Assembly (NCBI RefSeq): GCF_027409185.1
Contig: NC_084463.1
Location: forward strand, 47,424,907-47,488,906
DNA length: 64,000 nucleotides
Source: Cynocephalus volans
Taxonomy: Eukaryota > Chordata > Mammalia > Dermoptera > Cynocephalidae
Direction of reading: 5' to 3'
Shown: piece by piece, positions 18,300 through 30,034 of the stretch
Layout: every line of letters begins with the position of its first letter
Numbering within the stretch: position 1 is the first letter of the stretch
Translations under genes and position numbers: made by a program
The notes under the pieces: generated by a model
Databases searched by the model: none
Told to the model about the DNA's origin: nothing
The model's input: only the letters and a program-made list of their open reading frames with translations

Positions 18300-20030
18300 C
18301 AGCTGTGGTCTCTATCCAGATGTTGGTGATGAGGAATTCTGATTCTTGATTAAATCCTTATTTGATGAGAGACATTGTGGTCATAAAGGGAAAATTCAAT
18401 GTGAGCAAATGAGTAGATGATATTAATAAGTTCCTTTTTAAAAAATTTTATTTCTGATATTAGTATATCTGTTATATAGATATATATATCGCTGTTATAG
18501 AACCCAAGTCTATTTTCTACAGGTGCATTTTAAAGTATGAAAAAAAACCTGTTTCCCTATTTGACTTTATTTTATTTTTTAATGTTTTTAATTTTTTTGA
18601 AGTAACTTATTATACATATTTGTGTGGTACAAAGTTAACTATTAGTAGTCGTGTACTAAGTGCGACGGTAGACTCAGGATAGTTAGCTTATTCATCATTA
18701 CAATATGTAATCATTCTTTGAAAAGGTTTAACAAGCCAGAAATTATTATGGTAACTTTCTTCCAGTTCATCAAAAGATGTTTGTTTTCATCCAATAAACT
18801 ATGGATTTTATTGTACAATTGGGAAAATGCTATTGTGTATATAGTGAAATAAAATAGCAGGTCATAGGGTAGGTGCACTCCATAATCCTGTGTCAATTTA
18901 CACTTGCAGTGTCTGATAATTATTTGCCCCCAAACCCCCAGGTCCTATTCATTCATCCATATATGCATCAGTCAAATATTCCATTATTTGTTTTTCTGTG
19001 TTTGTGAGTGTATGTGATGGGCCTGAACTTTCCCTTTTCTTCCCTGGTTTCTGCCACAGAGTTGGCAAGGAATTCTGTGCATGGGTTTCTCAAAGCCCCT
19101 GCTACCACTGAATCTTCCTTTCAAACACAGAAATGCCTGGCTTGAGTTATCAAGGTTGATGTGAGCTTGAGTGGTAGAATGAGACCAAAATTGCTCAGAG
19201 ATTATTATCATGGGGATCTGGTGATAGTCGGTAAGACTGAGAACAGTGGCTACTGTTTAGGATAATCTAAGAATGGCATTTTAATAAATATGTTCTGACA
19301 GAACAATTTATCATAAAGAGGAAAGAAGAGAAAAAGCTATGTGTCAACAATGAAGGTGCAATATATACTATACCCAGATTAACAAACCCGAGAGAATTTG
19401 CTGCTGGTAGATGGGAATACAAGAAATAGAAAAAGTGTTCTTAAGCCTGGAAGCAAGTGACCCCAGATAGTAATACAAATTCACACACAAAAAAGCATGG
19501 AGCCACCGTAAAGGTAAATGAGAAACTATAAAAGGCAATATAAATGCACATTGTTTCTACTTTCTTCTCTTAATTGATTTAGAAAGAAACCTCATAAAGC
19601 TGTACATCTACATTGCATTGTTCTTCCTGCAACATATAGAAATGTAATATACCAGAACTGATGAAGACCACCAGGCTAGAATTTCCTGAGGTCCTAGTGT
19701 GAAATCCACAGTCCCAGACATTCTGTGTGGCCACAGCTGAGGGACATTACTCTCCATGAGAGGGTCTCATAAAAATGCTGCCCAAGCAGTCATCTCAACA
19801 TCCAGCCACGTGGATCTTGAAGTCAATGTGAATGTTTGACTTATTCTCTAACACCAGTGGTTAATGAGATGAAGAAAAAGAGTGCTTGAAATCCACCAAA
19901 ATGCTTCTACCATGAGATTCACATTGGTACATAGTGGTAGTCACATTGACTAAGCTGTTGGTCACAGGTCCTCTGGTGTCATGTTTAAGAAACCACTTCC
20001 CAAAGCAAGGTCACAAAACTCTGCTTCTAT
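18300..20030. other. No gene; L1 3'UTR fragment at 18,560-18,720
   Basis: A T-rich start followed by tattatacatatttgtgtgg and ttattcatcattacaatatg matches the minus-strand L1 3'UTR block seen at 24,000. The rest (18,720-20,030) is unassigned AT-rich sequence. Confidence 0.4.
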
Positions 20031-20700
20031 ATTCTCTCATAAGAGTTTTATAGTTTATTTTTTACATTTAGGTTTATGATCTGTTTTGAGTTAATTTTTG
20101 TGTATGCACTGAATCAAGAGTTTCACCTCATTATTTTCATTGTAAATATCCAATTTTCTTAGCATTATTTGTTGAAAACCCTAAATTTTACCTTTACATT
20201 GTCTTGTCATATTTGTTGATAATCAATTTACTATAAATATGAGGATTTGTTTGTTAACTTTCAATTCTATTCTACTGATACATATATTTTTTTCTGTGCT
20301 CTGTCACTATCACATTGTCTTCATTACTGATGGTTTATAGCGAATTTTTCAGTATTATGTTGATTATACTGGGTCGCTTGCACTTTCACATAAATCTTAA
20401 GATGAGCATTTCTGGGGAAAAAAATGTAGCTTAAGTTTTAATACGGATTGTATTGAATCTACATTTCAGTTTGGCAAGTATCATCATGTTAACAAGGAAT
20501 GTTAGATACATAAACCAGACATGTATTTTTATTTATTTAGATCTTTTATAATTTCACTCAAAAAAGCAGTTCTGTTTTTGCTGTAAACATCTTGAACTTT
20601 CAAAAATTTATTCCGAAGTAGGTGTAAGATTTTAACAGATATTCTTTATCAGTTTGAAAAAGGTTCCTTCTATTTTTAGTTTGTTGAGTGTGTTTAATCA
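20030..20700 (-). mobile_element. L1 ORF2 fragment (minus orientation)
   Basis: Antisense ORF2 wording is present, such as gatctgttttgagttaattt and gcattatttgttgaaaaccc. It is diverged, with no open frame. 20,700-21,490 to its right is unassigned. Confidence 0.7.
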
Positions 20701-21498
20701 TGAAGATGTGTTACCTTTTTTTAATGCTTTTAATGCACATATTGGGAATCAGCTTCTACAGACACTTTAAAACCAACGGCTCATCTTCCTTTCTGTGTCT
20801 GCATCTTTCTCTCACAAACGCAATCTTTCTGATGGCAAATCAGATTCTGAACATTAAAAACAGGGTGAGTGGATGAATGAATAGTTGAGAACCCTTGATC
20901 TCAGTTATCCTTGCAGCTGACTGCTGTCCTATTGAGGAGGGTTCGTTTTCACTCCTGTGAAATATCAATTAGAAATTCGAATACTAATAATGTTAGAGGG
21001 CATGAATGAGGATACCTGTAAAGTGCACACTTTAGAAATTTGAGAGAATAAAACTTCTCTTTATTCACTGTGAAGTGGAAATATTAGCACCAAAGGAGAA
21101 GAATGTGCAGAAAATACAGCATATCAAAGGTGTGTGTAGCTAAAAATAAAAGAGAAAAATAAGTAAACATTTATTTACACAAGGATTATGTTGAAGGAAG
21201 AAGAATAGCTTTTGGCCATAGATTTCAGCAGTGTGTTTGTGCATTTTGAAAATACTGTTTCTGGTTTATTTTATGAGGGGTCTGATACCATCCTATCTAT
21301 TTCAGAAGTCTGGATGGTAACCACTGTGTCTGCCTCCATCATGTGTGGAAAGTGTCTGTTCCACATTCTCTCCTGTTACAGGTAAGAGGGCTCTGGGAGT
21401 CACCTGTGGGTCTTCAGCTGGAAAGCATGTGACAGGCTGTTCTTGAGTTCTCGCTCTGTTTCCTTCTCCCCTAGTCTCATGGGATATCTGTAACCTAA

Positions 21499-21747
21499 AT
21501 GCTGTGCACACTGTTTGTTTGTTATTGTAGTCAAATGCCTCAGTGAAAATCTCCCAGTCACTTGTAGGCTATTGTGGGAAGGAGCAGACATTTGGCTGGG
21601 CAGGGGAGCAGCAGGTTACAGACATCCAGTGAGACTCCCCACCCCAGCCAAATGTTGTCTGCTCCTTCCCACAATAGCCTACAAGTGACTAGGAGATATT
21701 CATTGAGGCAATTGACTACAATCACAGACAACCAAGGTGCACAGCAT
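21499..21747. repeat. Long inverted repeat (about 110-bp arms, 26-nt loop)
   Basis: The left arm 21,499-21,608 is nearly the reverse complement of the right arm 21,635-21,747. A core of about 45 bp (gtcacttgtaggctattgtg and its continuation) pairs almost perfectly. The outer part includes tgcacagcat against atgctgtgca. The loop also contains aggttacagacatcc, whose reverse complement occurs with one change at 21,482-21,496. RNA from either strand would form a long hairpin. It is most likely a foldback or MITE-like DNA transposon or a local inverted duplication. Confidence 0.85.
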
Positions 21748-21759
21748 GTCAGTTTTTAA

Positions 21760-22160
21760 TTCAATAGATAGAATTTCCTAAATGGTGTAAGGTAAGGGTC
21801 CGACTTTATTTTTTTGCACATGTGTGTCCTGTGTTCCCAGCATTATTTGTTGAAGAGACTACCCTTTCCTGATTGTGTAGTTTTGCCATTTTGGATGAGG
21901 ATTATTTGACCACATATGAGGGTACTTCAAAAAGCTATCTTTTATTCTATTTTTTCACAAATATTTTAAAGTACACTCTTGTGTGAGATTTTATTTCTGG
22001 GATTCCTGTTCTATTCCACTGGTCTAAATGTCTGTCTTTATGCAAGTTTCGTACTATCTGGATTACTGTAACATTGTAATATGTTTGGAAATCAGAAAGT
22101 GTGAGGGCCAAAATTTGCTTTTCACCCATATATAGTATCTTTAGGTTTGTTCTCTCCTTC
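21760..22160 (-). mobile_element. L1 ORF2 fragment (minus orientation)
   Basis: Antisense L1 wording includes cagcattatttgttgaagag and gattcctgttctattccact. It is separated from the next L1 by a microsatellite. Confidence 0.7.
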
Positions 22161-22185
22161 TGAATGTTCAACATATTGTTTTGGC

Positions 22186-22241
22186 TTCTTCCTTCCTTCC
22201 TTCCTTCCTTCCTCCCTTCCACCCTCCCTCCCTCCATCCCA
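22186..22241. repeat. (TTCC)n / CCCT-rich simple repeat
   Basis: Tandem ttcc units pass into ccctccctccc, giving a pure pyrimidine strand of about 55 bp. Confidence 0.9.
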
Positions 22242-22244
22242 GTT

Positions 22245-23715
22245 AAGAGTGAGAACATGTGTTATTTCCCCTTCCTTGTTTGGTTTATTTCACTTAACAT
22301 GATTTTCTCCAGACACGTCCATGTTTCTGCAAATGGCAGAATTTCACTCCTTTTTATGGCTTAGAATATATACACATTTTCCTTATCCAGTCATCCATCA
22401 AAGGACATTTAGGTTGGTTCCATATTTTGGCTATTGAAAATAGATCTACTATGAACATGGGAGTGCACGTACCCTTTGGCATGATTATTTCCATTCCTTT
22501 GGATATATGACTAGTACTGGGATTGCTGGATCATATGGTAGTTCTATCTGTAGTTGTTTCAGGAACCTCCATACCATTTCCCATAGCGACTGCACCAGTT
22601 TACAGTTCAACCAGCAGTGTAGAAGAGTTCCCCTTTCCCCACATCCTTGCCAGCATTTGTTATTCTCAGTGTTTTTAGTAATGGCCAGTCTAACTGGCGT
22701 GAGATGATATCTCAATATGGTTTTGATTTTCATTTCTCTAATGATTAGTGATGCGGAGCATTTTTTCATGTGTCTGCTGGACATTTGTATGTCTTCCTTT
22801 GAAAAACGTCTATTCATCTTCTTTGCCCATTTCTTAATTGGATTATTATTTATCTATATATTTATTTTTACTGTATAGTTGTTTGAGTTCTTTATATATT
22901 CTGGATATTAATCTCTTTTCAGATGTATAGTTTGCAAATATTTTCTCCCCTTCCATACATTGTCTTTCCACTCGGTTGATTGTTTCCTTTGCCATGCAGA
23001 AACAATTTATTTTGATGTAATCTCATTTGTTTATATTTTCTTTACTTGCTTGTGCTTTGGGGGTCTTCTACATAATGTCTTTGTCCAATCCTACTTGCTG
23101 AAGTGTTTCCCCTATGTTTTCCATTAGTAATTTTATGGTTTTGGTCTTATATTTAAGTCTTTAGTCCATTTTGAGTTGATTTTGCTATGCGGTTAGAGGT
23201 ACAAGTCCAGTTTCATTCTTCTGCATAGGGATGCCCAATTTTCCCAGCACCATTTATTGAATAGGCAGTCTTTCCCCCAGTGTATGTTCTTGTCGATTTT
23301 GTCAAAGATCAGTTTGCTGTAAGTATGTGGATTGATTCCCAGGTTTTCTATTCTGTTCCATTGATCCAAGTGTTCGTTTTTATGCCAGTACCATGCTGTT
23401 TTGGTTACAATAGCTTTGTAATAAATTTGAAGTCAGGTAGTGTTATGCCACCGGGTTTATTTCTAGTTTTTGCTCAGGATTGCTTTGGGTATTTGAGGTC
23501 TTTTGTTTTTATATGTGAATGTTAGGATTGCTTTTTCTTTTATTGTGAAGAATGTCATTGGTATTTTGCTGAGGATTGCATTGAATCTGTAGATTGCTTT
23601 GGGTGAGATAGGCATTTTCAGGTTGTTAATTCTTCCATTCCAAGAGCATAGTATGCCTTCCCAACTTTTTGTGTCCTCTTTAATTTCTTTCAGTAGTATT
23701 GAAAGTATAGAATAC
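22245..23715 (-). mobile_element. L1 ORF2 C-terminal half (minus orientation)
   Basis: On the minus strand the translation gives L1 ORF2 C-terminal motifs ([23 protein letters not shown]) over 110 open codons at 22,485-22,817. ORF2-derived sequence then continues to 23,715 (antisense words such as ttgatccaagtgttcg). Conservation is better than in the plus-strand L1 at 7-10 kb, so this is a younger subfamily, but stops and the missing 5' part make it inactive. Confidence 0.9.
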
Positions 23716-24245
23716 ATTAGTTTTAAGTATGCTCACTCTGTTGTACAACAATATATATCCTGAAATTACTTGTTCTGTCCATCTGAAATATTTTATCCTT
23801 TGATCAACATATCTCCTTTTATCATCCCAGAACCCCAGATAACCACCATGGTACTCTGTTTCTATGAGTGAGACAATTTTGGATTCACATATAAATGAGT
23901 TTATGCAGTTTTTGTCTTTCTGTGCCTGCCCTATTTCATTCAGCATAATGTCGTCCAGGTTCATGCATTTTTCTTTTAAGGATAAAAAGTATCCTGCTGT
24001 TGTTTTTTTTTTCTTTTAATTACTGTACATGAATGTGGGTACAATGTTGATTTTCAATACTTGTTTTCAACGTGTGGTGGTTAGATAAGTATAGTTAGGT
24101 TATTCATCATTACAATATACAATCATTTTTTGTGTCTGTTGACCAAATCCTCATTAGCCCCCTTCCCTCTCCCCTCTCCTACCCCTCCATTTTCCACCTC
24201 TAGTTTTTGGTAAAAAAAAATGTAATTTTATTAATATTATTTTTT
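23716..24245 (-). mobile_element. L1 3'-end sequence (minus orientation)
   Basis: 23,716-23,990 has antisense L1 ORF2-end/3'UTR wording (catttttcttttaagg; atgagtttatgcagttttt). A poly(T) at 24,003-24,012 starts a second L1 3'UTR block (ttcatcattacaatatacaa) ending in a pyrimidine-rich stretch at 24,160-24,200. This suggests two L1 3' ends placed side by side. Confidence 0.65.
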
Positions 24246-24272
24246 ACATTCTAGCATGTTGTTGCCGTGCAG

Positions 24273-24350
24273 TTGGGAGGGAGGGGGAGAGGAGAAAGGG
24301 GAAGGAAATGGAGTGGAAGAAGGAGGAAGGAGGAGAGGTGGTATTGAGGC
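24273..24350 (+). repeat. Polypurine (G/A-rich) tract
   Basis: About 75 nearly uninterrupted purines (gggagggagggggagaggag and onwards) lie just left of the tandem repeat. Confidence 0.8.
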
Positions 24351-24372
24351 CTGTGGCATCCCCTCATTCCCA

Positions 24373-24850
24373 CAGGAGAGACTGGGGGAATTCCAACAGT
24401 GGCTTGCTCATGGCTGGGCTGGGTGCAGATGTGAGGCAGGTGTGATAAAAGCCCCCACCACCCACTGTCCCAGCTTGGGAACCCAGGTCCCTTCTTGCTA
24501 CAGCTTGGTGGTTGTCACTGGGCTGGTTGCATGTGTTGGGGTATGTGGCTGATGCCCAAGAGCCCCCGCCATCCTGGGTGGGACAGCTCGGGGCACTCCC
24601 TGCAGTGGCTCAGTCCTCACCACTGGATTGGCTGCAGGTGTCAGGGTGTGGTGGCTGTGGCCCAAGGCCCTACACCACCCTAGCTCTAGAGAGCCCAGGG
24701 TGCTTCCTGCAGTGACTCAGTGATCCCTGCTGAGCTGGCTGTGGGTGTTGGGGGTGTGAGGCCAAAGCCTGAGATCACCCACGAACCCAGCTCAGGAAAG
24801 CCTGGGGTGCTTCCTGTGGTGACTAGGTGGCTGACACCGGGCTGGTTGTG
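24373..24850. repeat. GC-rich minisatellite, period about 106 bp, about 4.5 copies
   Basis: Anchor words around cctgcagtggctcagt / cctgcagtgactcagt / cctgtggtgactaggt recur at about 24,390, 24,494, 24,599, 24,706 and 24,812. Units are about 75-85% alike by eye. It lies among minus-strand L1 fragments, between an L1 3'-end block on its left and L1 ORF2 sequence from 25,020 on its right. Confidence 0.8.
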
Positions 24851-24889
24851 GCCACATCTAGTTTTTTAAAAGTTCAGTCTATTACTGTG

Positions 24890-25430
24890 ATTGTTGTTTC
24901 TTTCTTTCTTTCTCTCTGTCTTTCTTTATTGTTCATTTGTTTATTTATAGATTCAGCTCCCAGTTATGATTGTGCATGTGTGGTATTTCTCTTTCTGTAC
25001 CTGGGTTGTTTCACTTAGGAGAATTTTCCCCAGGCTCATCCATGTTGTTGCAAATGGCAGAATTTTATTCTTTTTTATGGCTGTGTAGTATTCCATTATG
25101 TTTATATACCACAATTTCCTTATCCAGTCATCCATCAGTGGACATTTAGGTTGGTTCCAACATCTAGCTATTGTAAATAGAGCTACAATAAACATGGGAG
25201 TGCAGGTATCTCTTTGACCTGATGTTTTACAATCCTCTGGATATATCCCCAGGACTGGGATTGCTGGATCATGTGAAAGTTCTATCTGTATTTGTTTAAG
25301 GAATCTTTGTACTGTTCTCCACAATGGCAGTACTAATTTACAGACACATCGACAGTGCAGGAGGGTTCCTCTCTCTCCACATCTTTACCATCATTTGTTA
25401 TTCTCTGTCTTTTTAATAATATATATACCA
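24890..25430 (-). mobile_element. L1 ORF2 C-terminus (minus orientation)
   Basis: A 123-codon open stretch on the minus strand (24,953-25,324) carries typical L1 ORF2 C-terminal motifs (SHDPAIPVLGIYPED, LWYINIMEYYTAIKKNK). It ends to the left near the minisatellite. Confidence 0.9.
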
Positions 25431-28130
25431 CATTTCTTTATTTAGTCCTGATGGACATGTTGATTAACTTCATATCTTGGCTATTGTGAATAATATTGCA
25501 ATAAACACAAGAGTAAAAATATTTCTTTGACATACTGATTTCATTTATTTTAGATATATACCCAGATGTAAAATTGCTGGATCTTATGGTAGTTCCATTT
25601 TTGATATTTTGAGAATATCATACTGGTTTACATAATACCTTTACTAACTTACATTCCCACCAACAGTGCACAAGTGCCCGCTTATCTCTGCACCATTCGA
25701 AGAGTTTTCTTTCTTTTTTAGTAATAACCATGCTAACAGCTGTGATGTAATGTCTATTAGTTGTTTCTTTAAATTGCCTTTCCCTGATGACTGGTAATGT
25801 TAAACGTTACTTTTTCCACATACTTAGTGGTATTTGTATATCTTCTTATGATAAATACATTTCCAGAGTTTTTCATATTTAGTTTTTTGTTCGGTTTTTC
25901 ACCACTTTTAATTGGGTTATATGTTTTCTTGCTATTGAGGTAAGTTCCTTATCTATTTTGGGTCTTAACCACTTATAAGATATATGGTTCCCAAATGGTT
26001 TTCTTATCCTGTACGTTGTCCCTTTACTCTGTTGACTGTCTCCTTTGCTTCACGTGAGCTTTTAGTTTTATGAGCTGCCATGTGTCCATTTCTACCTCGG
26101 TGAGCTGTGCTCTAGAGTTCATGTCCGAAACGTCTTTACTCAGGCCAAAGTCATGAAGGTTTTACCTCTAGCAGTTTTACAGTTTGTGGTCTGAGGTTTA
26201 ATTCTTTAATTATTTTAGGTTGTTTTTTTTACATGGGTAAATATGGTCCATTTTTGTTTTTCTGGATGTAGATATTCAATGTTTCTGACTCTCTTAAAGA
26301 ACCTATTGATTTCCCATTGTCTGTTAATGATATTTTGGTCAAAAATCAATTGACCATAAACGTGTGGGTTTCCTTTAGGACACTCTATTCTATTCCATTG
26401 GTCTTTGTATCTGTTTTTACGCCAGTGGCATGCTCTATTGATTACTAGAGCTTTATATTATATTTTTAAATCAGGTAGTGTGATGCTATCATCTTTGCTC
26501 TTTTCACTCAATTTTATTTTGCCTGTTTGGGGTCTTTTGTGGTTCCATTCAAATTTTAGAATTTGTTTCTATTTATGTGAAAAAATGGTATAGGATTTTG
26601 ATAGACATTGCAATGAATCTGTAGATCACTTTGGGTATTATGTGTATTTTCACCATATCAATTCTTCAAAATAATAAGCACCAAATATTTCCATTTATTT
26701 TTGTATTTTTCAATTTCTTCCTTCAATGCTTTATCCTTTCACTGCACAGACATTTCACCACCTTCGTTAAATTTATTTCTAAATATTTTATTTTTTTCTT
26801 TCTTTCTGATTTGGATGCTTTTTATTTATTTTTCTTGCTTAACATTTTGGCAAAGACTTCCAGTACTATGTTAAATAAAATTGAAAAGGGTGGCTATTCT
26901 TTTCTATTTCTGAACTTGATAAAAAGCTTTCAACCTTTCACTGTCGAGTATTGTATTCGATTGAACTTGTCATACATTAACTTTATTGTGTAGAAGCACA
27001 TTTTTCTATACCTAATTTACTGAAATTTTAGTCATTTGTTAAAAATATGTTCAATATTCTCAGTTGCGTTTTTCTTTTTCGTATCTATTGATATGATCAC
27101 ATGGTTTCTGTGTTTTAGCCTGTTAATATGGTATGTCACCTTTATTGGTTTGCATATGTTAAAACTCCCTTACCTCACAGAAATAAATCTCACTTGTTCA
27201 TGGTGAATAAACCTTTTAATATGCTATTGAATTCAATTTTCTGCATCTGAATTTATGAGTGAGACTGGCCTATAATTTTTCTCTTGCAGTGTTCTTGTCT
27301 AACTTTTATATAAGGTAATGCTGGCCTTCTAAAATGAGTTGTAAGTCTTCCATCCTGAACATTTCAGAAGATTTGAGAAGCACTGGTATTAGTTCTTTAA
27401 GTGGCTGGTAGAATTTAAACATGAAGCCCTTGGGTTCTTGCCTTTTATTTGATGAGAATTTGGAGGGAGATTATTATCATTTATTCAATCACCTTACTTG
27501 TTATCTGTCTGTTCAGATTTTGTCTTTCTGTGTAATTTTATCCTAGTAGGTTGTATGTGTATAAAAATGTATTCATTTATTCTAGGTATCCATTTTGTTG
27601 CTGTAACTCACTGAGAGTCGTTTAAATTTTTTCATGTTTGTTTTTCTCCGACATCAGTTGAAATGTCTTCTCTTTCATTTTTTATTTTACTTACTTGTGT
27701 CCTCTCACTTTTCTTATTAACCTAGGTAAAGATTTATCAACTTTGTCTTTTAAGAAAACAAAAACAAAACCAAAAAATCTTAGTTCTGTTGATCTTCTCT
27801 AGTTTTTTAGTTTCTATTTTATTTATGTCTCTGCTCATTTTTGTTCCTTCATTCCTTCTACTAACATTGGATGTGGTTGTTCTTGGTTTTCTGATCCTTG
27901 AATTGTAATATTAGGTTGTTCCTCTGACATTTTTTTAATGTGGATATTTACTACTATAAACTTTCCTGTTACACCTTCTTTTCTCATCCTGTAAGTTTTG
28001 ATATTTCTTGTCTCCATTTCTGTTTATCTTATAATATTTTTTAAAATTTTTATTTTGATTTCTACTTTGACCTATGAGTTGTTCTGGAGCATGTTGTTTA
28101 ATTCACATGTTTGTGAATTTTTCAAATTTC
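25430..28130 (-). mobile_element. Older L1 ORF2 (minus orientation)
   Basis: Antisense ORF2 blocks are recognisable in order: 3' region (25,430-26,100), thumb/RT region (26,270-26,650; ctattctattccattggtct), and RT core to upstream part (26,900-28,100; ctgttaatatggtatgtcacc). It is heavily diverged with no long frame. It is interrupted at 28,140 by an LTR-like piece. Confidence 0.8.
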
Positions 28131-28139
28131 TTCTTCACT

Positions 28140-28400
28140 ATGATTTGAATTTGTCCGCCTAAATTTTATGTTCAAACTTAATCTCCAATTGAATTCCATT
28201 AAGAGGTAGGCCCTTCAGAGGTGATTAGATTATGAGGGCTCCTTTCTTATGAATGGTATTAAGACTTCTGTAAAAGGAACTCTTTATACAGTATTTGGAT
28301 CTTTTTTTTTATCTTCTGCCATTGCTATGAGGATGAAAAGCTTAAGGCACCATCTTGGAAGGACAAACCCCAGTTATTAATATTTTGTCTATCTCCTACA
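28140..28400 (+). mobile_element. MaLR-like LTR fragment
   Basis: Blocks such as taagaggtaggcccttcag, gtgattagattatgagggct and ttctgccattgctatgagga follow the usual MaLR LTR order. It interrupts the minus-strand L1. Confidence 0.5.
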
Positions 28401-29780
28401 TGTTTTTTTTTCTTTGTGATCACCAAGCCTTTCATAAAATATCTGAGAGTAATAAAATCTTAATTTAAGCTGATAACATTTTAACCTTGATTGCAAACAA
28501 AATCTATATTCATTTGCTCTAAGCCAACATTTCATGCTTTTGATGTCACAATTTACATTTTTATATAGTATATTTCTTAACAATTTTTTATTGATATTGA
28601 AGTTTTTAATAGTTTTCTTTTCTCTTTTATTCTATAGATATAAGTGATTTACACATCTCTGTTACATTATCATAGTGTTTTGAATTTGAATATATATTTA
28701 TCTTTAGCATTATGATTTTTACTTTTATAGGTTTTCATGTTTTAGGTTAATGTCTCTTCACTTTAATTTGAAGAACTCATGTTAGCATTTCATGTAAGGG
28801 AGGTGGTGGTAATAAATTCCTTCAACTTTTGCTTGTCTAGGAATGTCTCCATTTTTCCATTTCTAAAGGACAGTTTCCCAATGTGAACTGTTCTTGTTTG
28901 ACTTTCCCCCCATCTTTCAGCATTTCACTATCCCTTGGATTGCAAGGCTTTTGTTGATAAATCAGGTGATAGCTTAATGGGGGTTTCATTATATGTGATG
29001 AGTCTTTTGTCTGCAAGCTGCTTTCAAGACTCTCTCATTGTTTTGAATTTTAACATCTTGATAATTCACTTCAGATTATATTGTGTATGTATGTTGATCT
29101 TGCCTCAGGTTCTTTGAGCTTCTTGATGTCCACATTCCTCCCAAGATATGGAGGTTTTCTGACAGTATTTTTTTAAAATAAACCTTCCTCCCCTTTTTAT
29201 CTTGCTTTTCCTGCTGAGATGCCCATAACTTCTATGTGTTCACAGTTGATGGTGTTCCATGGGTCCCTTTTGTATTTTTCACCTTTTTCCATTTTGCTGT
29301 TTTTGCTGCTCCTGTTGTTCCTCTCAGTGGCTTATTTCAAATAATCTGCCTTTGAGTTTGTTGGGTATTTCTTCTGCATGATCACAACTGCTGCTGAAGG
29401 TCTCCATTCATTTTTTTCACTTCTCTCATTGTTTTCTTCAACTGCATCATTTCTGTTGGGTTCCCTTTTTATGGTTTCTATTTCTTTTATAAACACAATT
29501 TTGTTTATGTATTTTTAAAATTGTATTTAGTTCTGTATCAGTGGCCTTTTTTTTTTTTTTTTGGTTGCTTTGTTAGTTTGCAGCTCACTGAGTTTCATTA
29601 AGACTGTTATTTGGAATTATTTTTCTACCAATTCATAGATCTCATTTCTTTGCAGTAAGTTACTGGAGTTTATAATTTTCTTTTACTGTCATCATGATTC
29701 ACTGATCCTTCTTTATCTGCTACATTTGCATTAATGTCTGTGCATTTGAAGGGATACACACCTCTTACGGTCTTTACAAG
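28400..29780 (-). mobile_element. L1 5' region (minus orientation)
   Basis: Antisense sequence of the ORF1/5'UTR area of old L1 elements is present (atgtccacattcctcccaag, ggttctttgagcttcttgat). It continues the L1 of 25,430-28,130. A T-run is at 29,550-29,562. Confidence 0.6.
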
Positions 29781-29983
29781 TTATGGGCTTTAAAAAACAT
29801 TTTGGCAGGTTAAGGGCTTCCCCTTTTAGTTTCTGAGTCCATCTGAGTAGATAAACTTGGTCACAAACATTCACATTTCTATCCTGCCAGCCATGGCTCA
29901 GGTTGTAAACATGACAGGACTATGAGGGTTCCAACCCCCTACCAACCTGATTCTGTTCAGGAAGGGCCCCTTTCATCTCTGCT

Positions 29984-29994
29984 ACACAGACACA

Positions 29995-30031
<37 letters not shown>
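29984..30031. repeat. (CA)n microsatellite
   Basis: CA dinucleotides with two early interruptions (cacagacacagacaca, then about 15 pure units). Confidence 0.95.
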
Positions 30032-30034
<3 letters not shown>

